Source: an uncultured bacterium (lineage in GTDB: Bacteria; Bacteroidota; Bacteroidia; Chitinophagales; CAIOSU01). Taken from it: 27,708 bases of DNA. The stretch spans positions 1-27,708 of the forward strand of contig CAIOSU010000207.1 in the NCBI GenBank assembly GCA_903861055.1. Reading direction: 5' to 3'. The translations under genes were made by a program, and so were the position numbers. This document shows positions 1 through 7,581 of the stretch, in pieces. Below the pieces are notes generated by a model, which was not told where the DNA came from, ran no database searches, and saw only the letters and a program-made list of their open reading frames with translations. Every line of letters starts with the position of its first letter. The stretch's first letter is position 1.

Positions 1-684
1 ACTATCAGCGCTCAACACTGTGTTGAGCCTACTTATCGCTTTGTCAAACTGGCCCGAAATGATGCCAAACCTACCCAAGTACAAATTTGCACTTACATGG
101 GTAGAGTCTTTCTCAACCACGCCAAGCAACATCTGCACGCCTTGCATGGTTTGGGCTTGGTCTTCCATGTACGTTACGCCCAAGCGCACCTGATACTCCA
201 AATTGGTACTATCAAGTTCTATGGCTTTCACAAAACACATCCTTGCCTCTTCCAGTTCAAACGTTTGCACTGCTGGCTCTTCCTTAAGGTTATAAAACAG
301 ACCCATAAAATAGGTGCCAGTCTTATCCCATAAGTCAGCTTCATTTTTCAATGAAGCTATATCCTTTGAGTACATGGTCGCCATCAACTCCAATTTCTGC
401 TGTTCACATTCAGCTATCAATTGGTTCAATACCGTTAATCTTTCCTCTTCGCTGGCAGCTTTGGCTAAATTCTGTTCTAGGTTTTCTAAAACCTGCCTTT
501 TTACGGGCTCCAGCTTTTGCAGCAAAGTTTCTTTATAAAGCAGATAATCAAATTTTGACACGGTCTCCTCGGCAGGAGCTTCCTCCTTAACCTTGCTTTT
601 GCCTTTAAAATCGCCAAAAAAATAAATGGCTACCGTAACAGCGATAGTTGCAAGCAATAAACCGATTTTTCCGGCCGATGTCAA
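1..684 (-). CDS. TPR-repeat protein with N-terminal membrane anchor (3' end outside window)
   Basis: An open frame of 228 codons runs without a stop from 684 to the left edge, so the C terminus is missing. No ATG precedes the hydrophobic segment. The frame opens directly after the HU stop codon as TAA-TTG, so TTG at 684-682 is the likely start. Residues 7-24 (IGLLLATIAVTVAIYFFG) form one membrane helix or uncleaved signal anchor. A Glu/Lys-rich, probably helical stretch follows. From about residue 137 there are helix pairs of TPR type (AFVKAIELD-like, then VRLGVTYMED and LYLGRFGIISGQFDKAI). TPRs mediate protein-protein contacts; the partner is unknown. In Bacteroidota a TPR gene is often found between HU and an RNase G gene, which would lie beyond the edge; that is inference. 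The zero-nucleotide junction suggests co-transcription and coupled translation with HU. Confidence 0.8.
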   Translation of the reverse strand, partial: MTSAGKIGLLLATIAVTVAIYFFGDFKGKSKVKEEAPAEETVSKFDYLLYKETLLQKLEPVKRQVLENLEQNLAKAASEEERLTVLNQLIAECEQQKLELMATMYSKDIASLKNEADLWDKTGTYFMGLFYNLKEEPAVQTFELEEARMCFVKAIELDSTNLEYQVRLGVTYMEDQAQTMQGVQMLLGVVEKDSTHVSANLYLGRFGIISGQFDKAISRLNTVLSADS

Positions 685-987
685 TTATTGTTCTGCTTTA
701 ATTTCTTTAACATTCTTCTTCACCACATCAGTAAACACTTTTGCAGGTTTAAATACCGGGATAAAGTGTTCAGGAATCTCAATCGCCACGTTCTTTTTAA
801 TATTCCTGCCGATTTTCTTGGCTCTTTTCTTAATAACGAAGCTGCCAAATCCACGGATATACACGTTCTCGCCACGTTTAAGCGATGTTTTAGTTTCTTT
901 GAAGAATGCTTCAAGGGCTACCAACACATCAACTTTTGCAATTCCAGTTTTCTCAGAGATTTTAGTAATTAAATCCGCTTTGCGCAT
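685..987 (-). CDS. HU-family DNA-binding protein
   Basis: This is a 100-residue nucleoid protein, close to the usual 90-100 residues of HU/IHF. It shows the N-terminal helical dimerisation part (MRKADLITKISEKTGI, residues 1-16), the hallmark GFGSF turn at 46-50, and the basic beta-arm GRNIKKN at 60-66. The arm ends in PEHFIPVFKPAKVF at 72-85, as in Bacteroidota versions, in place of the enterobacterial GRNPQTG. It is expected to bind and bend DNA as a dimer with little sequence specificity. The ATG at 987 gives the canonical N terminus. The TPR gene follows with no intergenic base. No convincing TTG/TAnnTTTG promoter was found upstream, only an AT-rich leader and a short palindrome at 1031-1044. 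Whether it is HU or a more specialised IHF-like protein cannot be decided here. Confidence 0.95.
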   Translation of the reverse strand: MRKADLITKISEKTGIAKVDVLVALEAFFKETKTSLKRGENVYIRGFGSFVIKKRAKKIGRNIKKNVAIEIPEHFIPVFKPAKVFTDVVKKNVKEIKAEQ

Positions 988-1469
988 AGCATTGTTTCAT
1001 TTATACATTAAATAAATTCACATCTTCAACTTTGAGTGCTCAAATTTCCGCATTTTAAATGGAATAGCCAAAAAAAATTGAGAATTACCCCTTTATAAGT
1101 GGAATTAATCAAACACTTATGAATAGGTTTTTTGTCAAACGGTTGCATCATTAGCTCCAAAGCTGAGAGTTATTGCTTTTGTTAACGGATTTGTTTGGAG
1201 GATAGCATGTAAGCCCCTTAAAATTTCGCAGCAGCATAAAGTAGATAAAAATTGTAATGCGAAGCTCGCAAATTGTCACCTTGCCGCTACTTTGCAAAAC
1301 AAGTAATAACTTACCCTAACTCGCATTTGGGGCGATGCATGAAAAAAGGAAGGATAAGGCAGCCTCTTTAGTCATTAAGCAATTCCTATTAGAAAAAAGA
1401 TGCCTATTGTATAAAACGGCGAAACCCTCTAAAAGGTGTATTAATGGCAACACTACGTTATGGCATAGG
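988..1469. other. Non-coding gap between HU and the second PorG-like gene
   Basis: No credible gene lies in these 482 bases. The longest plus-strand frame starts near 1335, has no family resemblance and overlaps the real minus-strand gene. The right end of the gap is the 3' side of the PorG-like gene, where I see no strong terminator. The left end must hold the HU promoter. Visible structure is limited to TTTGAG-TG-CTCAAA at 1031-1044 and a small GC-rich hairpin TGCGA-AGC-TCGCA at 1258-1270. No tRNA-like cloverleaf was recognised. Confidence 0.6.
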
Positions 1470-2408
1470 TTACTCCACTACTGGGTTACCTTTCTTCAAC
1501 CTTGGCCTAAAAGCACTTTCAGGGTTTGTTTTACCAAAACGGAACGATACGCTTATTGAACCGCACAAGTACGAATCTTTTCCTTTAGGGTTGCCACGGT
1601 ACTGGCCGGGCTTTGTTATAGCACCGTAAGCCCCGTCGAGGTCTACTTCGCCGCTACGGTGGCTCAGCTCATATATCATTTGGCCCTGTGCAGCGCCATA
1701 AGCATCCTCAAAACGTTCTTGGCTTACATAGGTGGTGCTCACATCGTCCATATAGTCGGTAAACGTAACCCTGTGCCCAATTTCACCAGAAATGGTAATG
1801 CGTTGGTTAATGTTTACCTTCAAACCCATAGCAATGGGTATTACAGCTTGTACTAGGCTATATTTTTGGCGGTCGGGGTATTGGGCCAAGCCCTGCCCTT
1901 CGGTGCCCAATGGCTGAAGGCGCACTAATTGCCCATTGTAATCTGTTTTCGGGTCGAAATAAACCATACCTATACCAGTAGATACGTATGGTGTCCAGCG
2001 ATGAGTAAGGCTTCCAGGCAAATAACGTAGCACATGCACCTCGCCTTGCACCATGGCCTCAATCAATACCGATTGAAAACGCAGGTTGCGATAGCTACGG
2101 TACCAATCGCCCGAAGCACGGTCGGTACTTTCGGCCAAGCGGTCATCGCCCTTTATCTGGGAAAAGGTCATGCTGCCCTTAATGGCCACCCAAGGGTTGA
2201 AAGTATTCCGATACCAAATAGTTGCAGCTGGGCGGGTAATACCGGCGCCAACATTGCCAAAATAAGTAGATGTTTTAGGGTCATGTTTGCCCAAGTCGCC
2301 CATAAAAGTAGTAGTTCCAACACCCAAACCTAATTCATGGTGTTGTGCCCAAGCACCAATTGCCACACTGCCCACCATCAATAAGGTGAAAATACCTTTC
2401 CTAAACAT
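1470..2408 (-). CDS. PorG-like outer-membrane protein (DUF6089 family), second tandem copy
   Basis: A 312-residue predicted outer-membrane beta-barrel protein. The ATG at 2408 is chosen because it gives a clean signal peptide (MFRKGIFTLLMVGSVAIGAWA, cleavage before Q22). Longer frames reaching 2585 would overlap the upstream gene and bury the signal peptide. It is a clear paralog of the preceding gene. Both share GDLGK near the N terminus, GDDRL, WYRSYRNL, RWTPYV, the block VRLQPLGTEGQGL, GHR-TFTDY-DDVST, YELS-RS and RGNP-DSYL. The family includes PorG, an outer-membrane component of the type IX secretion machine in Porphyromonas. The copy next to nadK is the better PorG candidate, so this one may be a specialised duplicate. 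A terminator hairpin lies only 17 nt upstream of its ATG, so expression probably depends on read-through or a promoter inside that short gap. Confidence 0.85.
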   Translation of the reverse strand: MFRKGIFTLLMVGSVAIGAWAQHHELGLGVGTTTFMGDLGKHDPKTSTYFGNVGAGITRPAATIWYRNTFNPWVAIKGSMTFSQIKGDDRLAESTDRASGDWYRSYRNLRFQSVLIEAMVQGEVHVLRYLPGSLTHRWTPYVSTGIGMVYFDPKTDYNGQLVRLQPLGTEGQGLAQYPDRQKYSLVQAVIPIAMGLKVNINQRITISGEIGHRVTFTDYMDDVSTTYVSQERFEDAYGAAQGQMIYELSHRSGEVDLDGAYGAITKPGQYRGNPKGKDSYLCGSISVSFRFGKTNPESAFRPRLKKGNPVVE

Positions 2409-2425
2409 GCTTGCGTATTTGGAGT

Positions 2426-2465
2426 AAAAAAAACAGGCAGAGAAGTTGTCCCTCCCTGCCTGTTT
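2426..2465 (-). terminator. Rho-independent terminator or attenuator between the two PorG-like genes
   Basis: On the minus strand AAACAGGCAG (2465-2456) pairs perfectly with CTGCCTGTTT (2440-2431) across a 15-nt loop. An eight-T run ends at 2426. This is the standard intrinsic terminator layout. It lies 76 nt after the stop of the first PorG-like gene and its T-run ends 17 nt before the ATG of the second, so it separates the two paralogs. Confidence 0.8.
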
Positions 2466-2541
2466 GTACGATATATACTTTACTTTGTTGCAATGCTTTT
2501 TGAATTTACCACCGCATAGCATACCAATATTTATCATTCCA

Positions 2542-3486
2542 TTACTTAAACACTCGCTTGTATTTACCAATGTTTTTCTTCGCAAACGGGTTGTTTTCGC
2601 GCCTGTTTAGCTTTGCAAAGTTGTACGAAACCGAAACCATGGTAAACAAATACGAATCGTTGCTTTGTGGGTTACCTCTCACCTCTCCTGGCTGCGTTAT
2701 GCCGCCGTACTTGCCTTCTGGGTCAATTTCAGCTGAGCGATTGCTTAACTCATAGGCCATAATGGCACGTTCGCTACCATAATAACTTGAAAAATCTTGG
2801 TAGCTAACGTAGTTGGTGCTTACATCATCAACATAATCGGTAAACGTTATCCGGTGGCCCATTTCTAAACCAATAGACCAAGCTTTGTTGATGTTGAACT
2901 TTACACCCAAACCAACTGGTAACGATGGCTGTATAAGCGAGTACTTCTTCTTTTCGGGATAATTGGGCAAACCTTGGCCTTCGGTGCCAAGTGGCTGCAA
3001 ACGCACCCACTCGCCGTTGTACTCTGCTTTTGGGTCGAAGGCGAAAATACCTACGCCAGCAAAAACATATGGAGTCCAACGATACTTCATGCTGCCTGGA
3101 GCATACTTGAGTATGTTAAACTCGGCAGTAGCGGCTAACTCTAAAATAAATGACTTAAAATGCAAATTACGGTAACTGCGATACCAAGCATCATCTCTAA
3201 ACTCTTTGGAACGCGACAATCGGTCATCGCCCTCCAACCGGCCATAGGTTAACGATACTTTGCCTGCAAAGCGATAAGAGAATGAATGTCTGTAATAAGC
3301 CGAAAAAGAAGGCCTAAAAAGGGAGCCGTCAATGTCTCCGAAATAAGATGCTCTGGTGGAACTTTTCTTTCCTAAGTCCCCGAGAAAATTTGATGTGCCA
3401 ACTCCGATTCCCACTTCTCCAACCTGGGCTACCGCACTCCACGACATCAAACTCAACACAGCCAGAATTGCCACGAATCTTTTCAT
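2542..3486 (-). CDS. porG: PorG-like type IX secretion outer-membrane protein (DUF6089 family)
   Basis: A 314-residue protein with signal peptide MKRFVAILAVLSLMSWSAVA (cleavage before Q21). The rest is rich in alternating hydrophobic/aromatic strands typical of a small barrel. The ATG at 3486 is preferred over a start 14 codons upstream because the signal peptide begins there. The N-terminal GVGTSNFLGDLGK block matches the pattern of the DUF6089/PorG family. The gene follows nadK by 108 nt on the same strand, and in many Bacteroidota the porG homolog also sits close to nadK. That synteny is established knowledge and supports the assignment. PorG is an outer-membrane partner of the PorK/PorN ring of the T9SS. 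Assignment to DUF6089 is strong; the specific PorG role is inferred. A paralog lies directly downstream. Confidence 0.8.
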   Translation of the reverse strand: MKRFVAILAVLSLMSWSAVAQVGEVGIGVGTSNFLGDLGKKSSTRASYFGDIDGSLFRPSFSAYYRHSFSYRFAGKVSLTYGRLEGDDRLSRSKEFRDDAWYRSYRNLHFKSFILELAATAEFNILKYAPGSMKYRWTPYVFAGVGIFAFDPKAEYNGEWVRLQPLGTEGQGLPNYPEKKKYSLIQPSLPVGLGVKFNINKAWSIGLEMGHRITFTDYVDDVSTNYVSYQDFSSYYGSERAIMAYELSNRSAEIDPEGKYGGITQPGEVRGNPQSNDSYLFTMVSVSYNFAKLNRRENNPFAKKNIGKYKRVFK

Positions 3487-3594
3487 GATCAGTTTGGTTT
3501 TAATACAACTAGTTTTGAGATTAGCCAAGATACCACTGACCTTAGCATGCTCTTTTTTACGGCAACATTGGATAAAATGTTACGGCAAGTTGTG

Positions 3595-4473
3595 TTAATT
3601 CCTCTGATCAGCGCCCCACATAAGTTTCTCGCGTATGGTGCTTAAAAAATCCATCTCATTTACACGTAGCAAACTGATGGAGAACTCCTCTTTGCGCACC
3701 GCTAATTGATATGACGTATCAATGGCCTCGTATCGTGAGTCGAGGGTGCAAAGGAAGTTTTCGTTTCGGCCCTCTACTTCAAATGAAATAATGGAATCGC
3801 TTGAGACAATTATAGGCCGCACATTGAGGTTATGCGGTGCTACCGGCGTAATTACAAAATTTTCGGAGGAAGGAAAGATTATAGGACCACCACAACTAAG
3901 GTTGTATCCTGTTGAACCCGTTGGTGTAGCAATAATCAGGCCATCGGCCCAATAAGAATTGAGCAATTCGCCGTTGATATAGGTATGTATGGTAATCATG
4001 CTACTCGTATCCTTTTTGTGGATGGAGAATTCGTTGAGCGCATAATTTACCCCACCAAAAATGTCTTTATTCGAATCGAGGTGCAATAACGTACGGGTAT
4101 CGAGCTGGTATGTGCGGGCTTGCAATGCATCAATAGCCAAACGTATTTCTTTGCGGCCTGTGCTTGCCAAAAAACCCAATCGGCCAAAATTGATGCCTAA
4201 AATGGGAATGTTGCTGTTACGCACGTAGGTAAGCGTATCCAGCAAGGTACCATCGCCACCCAGACTTATCAAAAAATCGGCGTTGTCCTTAATATCTTCG
4301 TGGTTTTTAAAGGTGCCAAATTTGCCTTTCAATTGTAAGCGACCTTTAAACTGGCTTTGATAGTTTTTGTGAAGCAATGCCTCAATTTGCCTTTCGCTAA
4401 TGATATCAAGCAGCTCCTGCAAGTAGGGTATATCCTCATCTTTTAGTAGTCTACCGTATATGGCTAGGCGCAT
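3595..4473 (-). CDS. nadK: NAD kinase
   Basis: This cytoplasmic enzyme phosphorylates NAD to NADP using ATP or polyphosphate. Family signatures are all visible, counted from the chosen start: GGDGT at 72-76, NE at 147-148, and AD-GLIIATPTGSTGYNLSCGG from 176, which includes the substrate-binding Asp and the TPTGSTGY loop. The total of 292 residues is normal. Two in-frame ATGs exist, at 4482 and 4473. I chose 4473 because the protein then begins MRLAIYGR like its relatives, and because a promoter -7 box at 4489-4496 would leave only 2-3 nt of leader before 4482. The tandem PorG-like genes follow on the same strand. A PKD-domain secreted protein is divergent on the other side. Confidence 0.95.
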   Translation of the reverse strand: MRLAIYGRLLKDEDIPYLQELLDIISERQIEALLHKNYQSQFKGRLQLKGKFGTFKNHEDIKDNADFLISLGGDGTLLDTLTYVRNSNIPILGINFGRLGFLASTGRKEIRLAIDALQARTYQLDTRTLLHLDSNKDIFGGVNYALNEFSIHKKDTSSMITIHTYINGELLNSYWADGLIIATPTGSTGYNLSCGGPIIFPSSENFVITPVAPHNLNVRPIIVSSDSIISFEVEGRNENFLCTLDSRYEAIDTSYQLAVRKEEFSISLLRVNEMDFLSTIREKLMWGADQRN

Positions 4474-4488
4474 ACTTTGCATTTTTTA

Positions 4489-4517
4489 CAAAGTTACAAC
4501 ATTAGGGGCAACTGCAA
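4489..4517 (-). promoter_or_regulatory. Bacteroidota-type promoter of nadK
   Basis: Minus strand: TTG at 4517-4515, an 18-nt spacer, then TAACTTTG at 4496-4489. This matches the published Flavobacterium/Bacteroides consensus (TTG about -33, TAnnTTTG about -7, spacer 17-23). The same spacing and -7 box occur upstream of aspS. Transcription is expected to begin at about 4484, giving a very short leader. Confidence 0.65.
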
Positions 4518-4656
4518 CTAAACGGTAGCATTTTGATACCTATACTATTGATTATGAGAATAAAACCCTACCCAGCTCCGTTATAGGTACATTGCGCAAG
4601 GTTAAATAATGTTGGCAAAAAACCTGACACAACGCGCGTTTTTAGCAGACTATTGT

Positions 4657-4664
4657 TAACTTTA
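4657..4664 (+). promoter_or_regulatory. Possible -7 box of the PKD-domain gene
   Basis: TAACTTTA differs from TAnnTTTG only at the last base and lies 21 nt before the ATG at 4686. No TTG sits at the expected -33 distance, so this is a weak call. It is the best candidate in the 200-bp divergent region shared with nadK. Confidence 0.3.
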
Positions 4665-4685
4665 AGTTGATTTAGGTGAGTCGCT

Positions 4686-6863
4686 ATGCTCCAAAATAAA
4701 AAATTACCCTTTCTAATCATATTATCGATATTTTGTTGGTCAAAAATTTTTGCCCAAGCTCCTGAGCAAGATTGTTTTGGTGCACTGCCCGTATGTGAAA
4801 CGGTGTTTCAGCAAAACAATACCTATTCTGGTTTTGGGGCAACCCAAGAGCTATTGGCTCTTTATGCTCTAGACTCGACTTTTTGCTTGCTTAATGGAGA
4901 GAATAATTCGGTTTGGTATATATTCACCATATCCTCAGCGGGCAATTTAGAATTTGCAATTACCCCTATTTCAACCACCGACGACTATGATTTTGCCTTG
5001 TTTAACCTTACCAACTATACTTGCAGCGAAATAACCACTGGTGTTGCGCCTTATGTTAGGTGCAACTATGCCCTTACCTTAGGCCAACCAACGGGCTTGG
5101 CAGCAGGCAATTTAGCTATTTCGGCTTCGCCAAATGGAGCGCCATTTTTAGCCCCATTGCCTGTGCAGACTGGCGAAACTTACGCCTTAATGATTGACAA
5201 TTTTACCCGAAATGGGCAAGGGTATTCAATTGATTTTTCTAACGGCACTGCGGGCACTGCCGATACTGTTTCGCCATTTATAGCCCGTGTAGATACTTTA
5301 ACCTGCGATACTACAACAACCCTCACCTTAGAGCTTTCTGAACCAGTGTTGTGTGATAGTATATTAGCCGATGGCTCACAATTTGAAATAATTGGTCCTC
5401 AAATAGTATCGGTAATTGGCGCCTTTAGTGCATCTTGCGCAGCGGGCCAAAAGTTTACCCAAGAAATAACCATTACGCTGGCCAATCCTATAATTACTAC
5501 TGGAAACTATGAGGTAAGTGCTATTAGCGGAACGGGTGGCAGAAATATTACCGACATTTGTGGTAGGTCAATAACCAGTGATAGTGTCATCCTTTTTGCC
5601 CCAGCAATTATTTTCCCTCACTTTACCTACGATATTGCCGCCAGTTGCTATGTTGATACGCTTCGCTTTATAAACATATCGCTACCCAGCCCGACCAATG
5701 GTGCACCAGTAATATGGGATTGGAACTTTGGCGACGGAACTCCGAATAGCAGCTTGCAAGACCCCCCGCACGTGTTTGCCGATACCTTGTTGTACAACGT
5801 TACCCTCACAGCCACTACGGTTGATGGATGCACATACAGCAACGACTCAATAATACCAGTTGATAGGTCATACCGCGCCGATTTTAGCTTCGCGCCCTCC
5901 GTTATTTGCCCGGGTGTACCTGTTCAATTTGTTGACGTATCGCCAGGTAGCGCCGATACTTGGTTGTGGGACTTTGGCGACGGCAATATCTCCGGAAGCC
6001 AAAACCCCGTGAATGTTTATTCAACGCCTGGTAACTACGCTGTGACTCTAGTAATAAGCGAAACCAGTGTTGCAGGTATTTGCACCGATACGCGAACTCA
6101 GGATATCCTGGTATTACCCGACGTTTCAGCGGCATTTAATGTAAGTTCACTTCAAATATGCCAAGGCACCCCGGTAGTATTTTCTGACCAAACTACTGGT
6201 TTCCCGAGTGCTTGGCGGTGGGATTTTGACAACGGCGACACATCAACCATACAAAACCCTACCTATACCTACGACTCGGTGGGTGTATACACCATAACCC
6301 TAGAAGTAACCAATACTTGCAATGTTGATGTTGCTACACAGAGTTTTGAGGTGTTTGAAGTTCCGATTTTTGAGCTAGGTACTGATACTAGCATCTGCTT
6401 TGACCGCTCGGTTACCCTTGTTGCATTTCCGGGGGCTACAAGCACCACTTGGTCTACTGGCCAGTCGGGCGATTCAATTGAGGTGTTTGGTGCCCCATTA
6501 GAGGTTAGGGCAAGTGTAAACAACAATGGCTGCACTTTTGACGATGCCATTTTTATTGATGAACTGCAGGAAGGATGCATAATAGTGCCCGTGCCAAGTG
6601 CCTTTACGCCAAACGGCGATGGCTTTAACGACTTGTGGCGATTGGTAAACCCGCAACGCCTTATTAGTATTGAGGTATGGATTTTCAACCGCTGGGGCCA
6701 ACAAGTATTTTACGATAATTCCCTTGACTTTGCTTGGGATGGCAGCCTAAAAGGAGAAAAAGCTGAGATGGGCGTTTACTCCTACATCTTAAAAGGCTTT
6801 GGCGAAAGTAGCCGTGGCCGTGAGCCCGTGCTATATAAGGGCAACCTTACGCTTATCAGGTAA
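4686..6863 (+). CDS. PKD-domain protein with type B T9SS C-terminal sorting domain
   Basis: A secreted or surface protein of 725 residues. Residues 1-24 are a signal peptide (ending KIFAQ). Residues 25-185 form a domain with SVWYIFTISSAGNLEFAI and DDYDFALFNLTNYTC, a pattern seen in other Bacteroidota surface proteins. Residues 196-305 look like an Ig-like domain. Three PKD domains follow at about 311-392 (WNFGDG), 399-476 (WDFGDG) and 481-556 (WDFDNGD), then a short Ig-like unit with TDTSICF at 567-572. The end is a CHU_C/gliding-motility-associated domain at 636-725 (AFTPNGDGFNDLW, IFNRWGQQVF, final LTLIR), the type B export signal. The T9SS should carry it across the outer membrane. No SprF gene is adjacent, unlike the 1860-aa adhesin. 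It probably acts in adhesion; no catalytic domain was recognised. DUF2461 follows after 52 nt. Confidence 0.9.
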   Translation: MLQNKKLPFLIILSIFCWSKIFAQAPEQDCFGALPVCETVFQQNNTYSGFGATQELLALYALDSTFCLLNGENNSVWYIFTISSAGNLEFAITPISTTDDYDFALFNLTNYTCSEITTGVAPYVRCNYALTLGQPTGLAAGNLAISASPNGAPFLAPLPVQTGETYALMIDNFTRNGQGYSIDFSNGTAGTADTVSPFIARVDTLTCDTTTTLTLELSEPVLCDSILADGSQFEIIGPQIVSVIGAFSASCAAGQKFTQEITITLANPIITTGNYEVSAISGTGGRNITDICGRSITSDSVILFAPAIIFPHFTYDIAASCYVDTLRFINISLPSPTNGAPVIWDWNFGDGTPNSSLQDPPHVFADTLLYNVTLTATTVDGCTYSNDSIIPVDRSYRADFSFAPSVICPGVPVQFVDVSPGSADTWLWDFGDGNISGSQNPVNVYSTPGNYAVTLVISETSVAGICTDTRTQDILVLPDVSAAFNVSSLQICQGTPVVFSDQTTGFPSAWRWDFDNGDTSTIQNPTYTYDSVGVYTITLEVTNTCNVDVATQSFEVFEVPIFELGTDTSICFDRSVTLVAFPGATSTTWSTGQSGDSIEVFGAPLEVRASVNNNGCTFDDAIFIDELQEGCIIVPVPSAFTPNGDGFNDLWRLVNPQRLISIEVWIFNRWGQQVFYDNSLDFAWDGSLKGEKAEMGVYSYILKGFGESSRGREPVLYKGNLTLIR

Positions 6864-6915
6864 ACTATTACCCTATCTTCAGGGTTAATGATGCTGTATA
6901 ATTTCTTGAAAGGCC

Positions 6916-7578
6916 ATGAGCATACTACAACCCGATACGCTACAATTTTTACGCGACCTCAATGCGCACAACGATAAACCTTGGTTTGAGGCCAATAAGC
7001 CGCGGTACGAAACTGCCAAAAAGAATGTGGAGGATACTGTGGCGGAAATACTAGTAGGCTGCGCTGCTTTTGAGCCTGCTCTAGCTGACCTAAAAGCAAA
7101 GCAATGCGTGTTTCGCATATACCGAGATGTGCGGTTCTCTAAAAACAAGGACCCTTATAAAAATAATATGGGCGCGTGGTTTAATAAAGGAGGTAAAAAG
7201 GCTCCGTTTGCAGGCTATTACTTGCACATTGAGCCAGGCAAATCGTTTTTGGCGGGTGGGCTATACATGCCCGAATCGGCAATACTGAAGAACGTAAGAC
7301 AGGAAATCGATTACAATGCCGATGAGTTTAAAGGAATACTAAGTAGCCCGAAATTCAAGAAAACATTTGGTGGCCTAACTGACCACAAGCTGAAAACCAC
7401 TCCGAAAGGCTACGATAAAGAGCACCCAGAGATAGAAACACTCAAACAAACCAGCTTTGTAGTTTCGAAGCAATTTACCGACGATGAGTTATTGGATGCC
7501 AAGTTTGCTCAAAAGGCAGTGGAAGTTTTCCAAAGCTTGCACCCTTTCAACACTTTCCTAAACCGTTCCTTCGATTAA
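6916..7578 (+). CDS. DUF2461 domain-containing protein
   Basis: A 220-residue protein that is nearly all one DUF2461 domain (TIGR02453 family). Recognisable blocks are the N-terminal TLQFLRDLNAHNDKPWFEANK, the core CVFRIYRDVRFSKNKDPYKN, then GYYLHIEPGKSFLAGGLYMP, and a C-terminal FTDDELLD-region. The family has no established biochemical role that I know. There is no signal peptide or membrane segment, so it should be cytoplasmic. It lies 52 nt after the PKD-domain gene on the same strand and may be co-transcribed. It ends only 3 bp from the stop codon of the convergent OmpA-family gene, so no terminator fits between them and the two transcripts must overlap at their 3' ends. Confidence 0.9.
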   Translation: MSILQPDTLQFLRDLNAHNDKPWFEANKPRYETAKKNVEDTVAEILVGCAAFEPALADLKAKQCVFRIYRDVRFSKNKDPYKNNMGAWFNKGGKKAPFAGYYLHIEPGKSFLAGGLYMPESAILKNVRQEIDYNADEFKGILSSPKFKKTFGGLTDHKLKTTPKGYDKEHPEIETLKQTSFVVSKQFTDDELLDAKFAQKAVEVFQSLHPFNTFLNRSFD

Positions 7579-7581
7579 AGG

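Noticed and set aside
626..1015. 129-codon plus-strand frame opposite HU
   Set aside because: It is antisense to a clear HU gene, with a low-complexity hydrophobic translation and no family resemblance.
1335..1559. Plus-strand 74-codon frame in the gap after HU
   Set aside because: It runs into the minus-strand PorG-like gene and shows no recognisable protein pattern.
2409..2585. N-terminal extension of the second PorG-like gene
   Set aside because: It would overlap the upstream paralog, pass through the terminator hairpin and place 59 unlikely residues before a good signal peptide.
6269..6688. 139-codon minus-strand frame
   Set aside because: It lies inside the coding region of the PKD-domain cargo gene and has no independent support.
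6870..6885. Possible terminator ACCCT-AGGGT between the PKD-domain gene and DUF2461
   Set aside because: It has only a 5-bp stem and no T-run.
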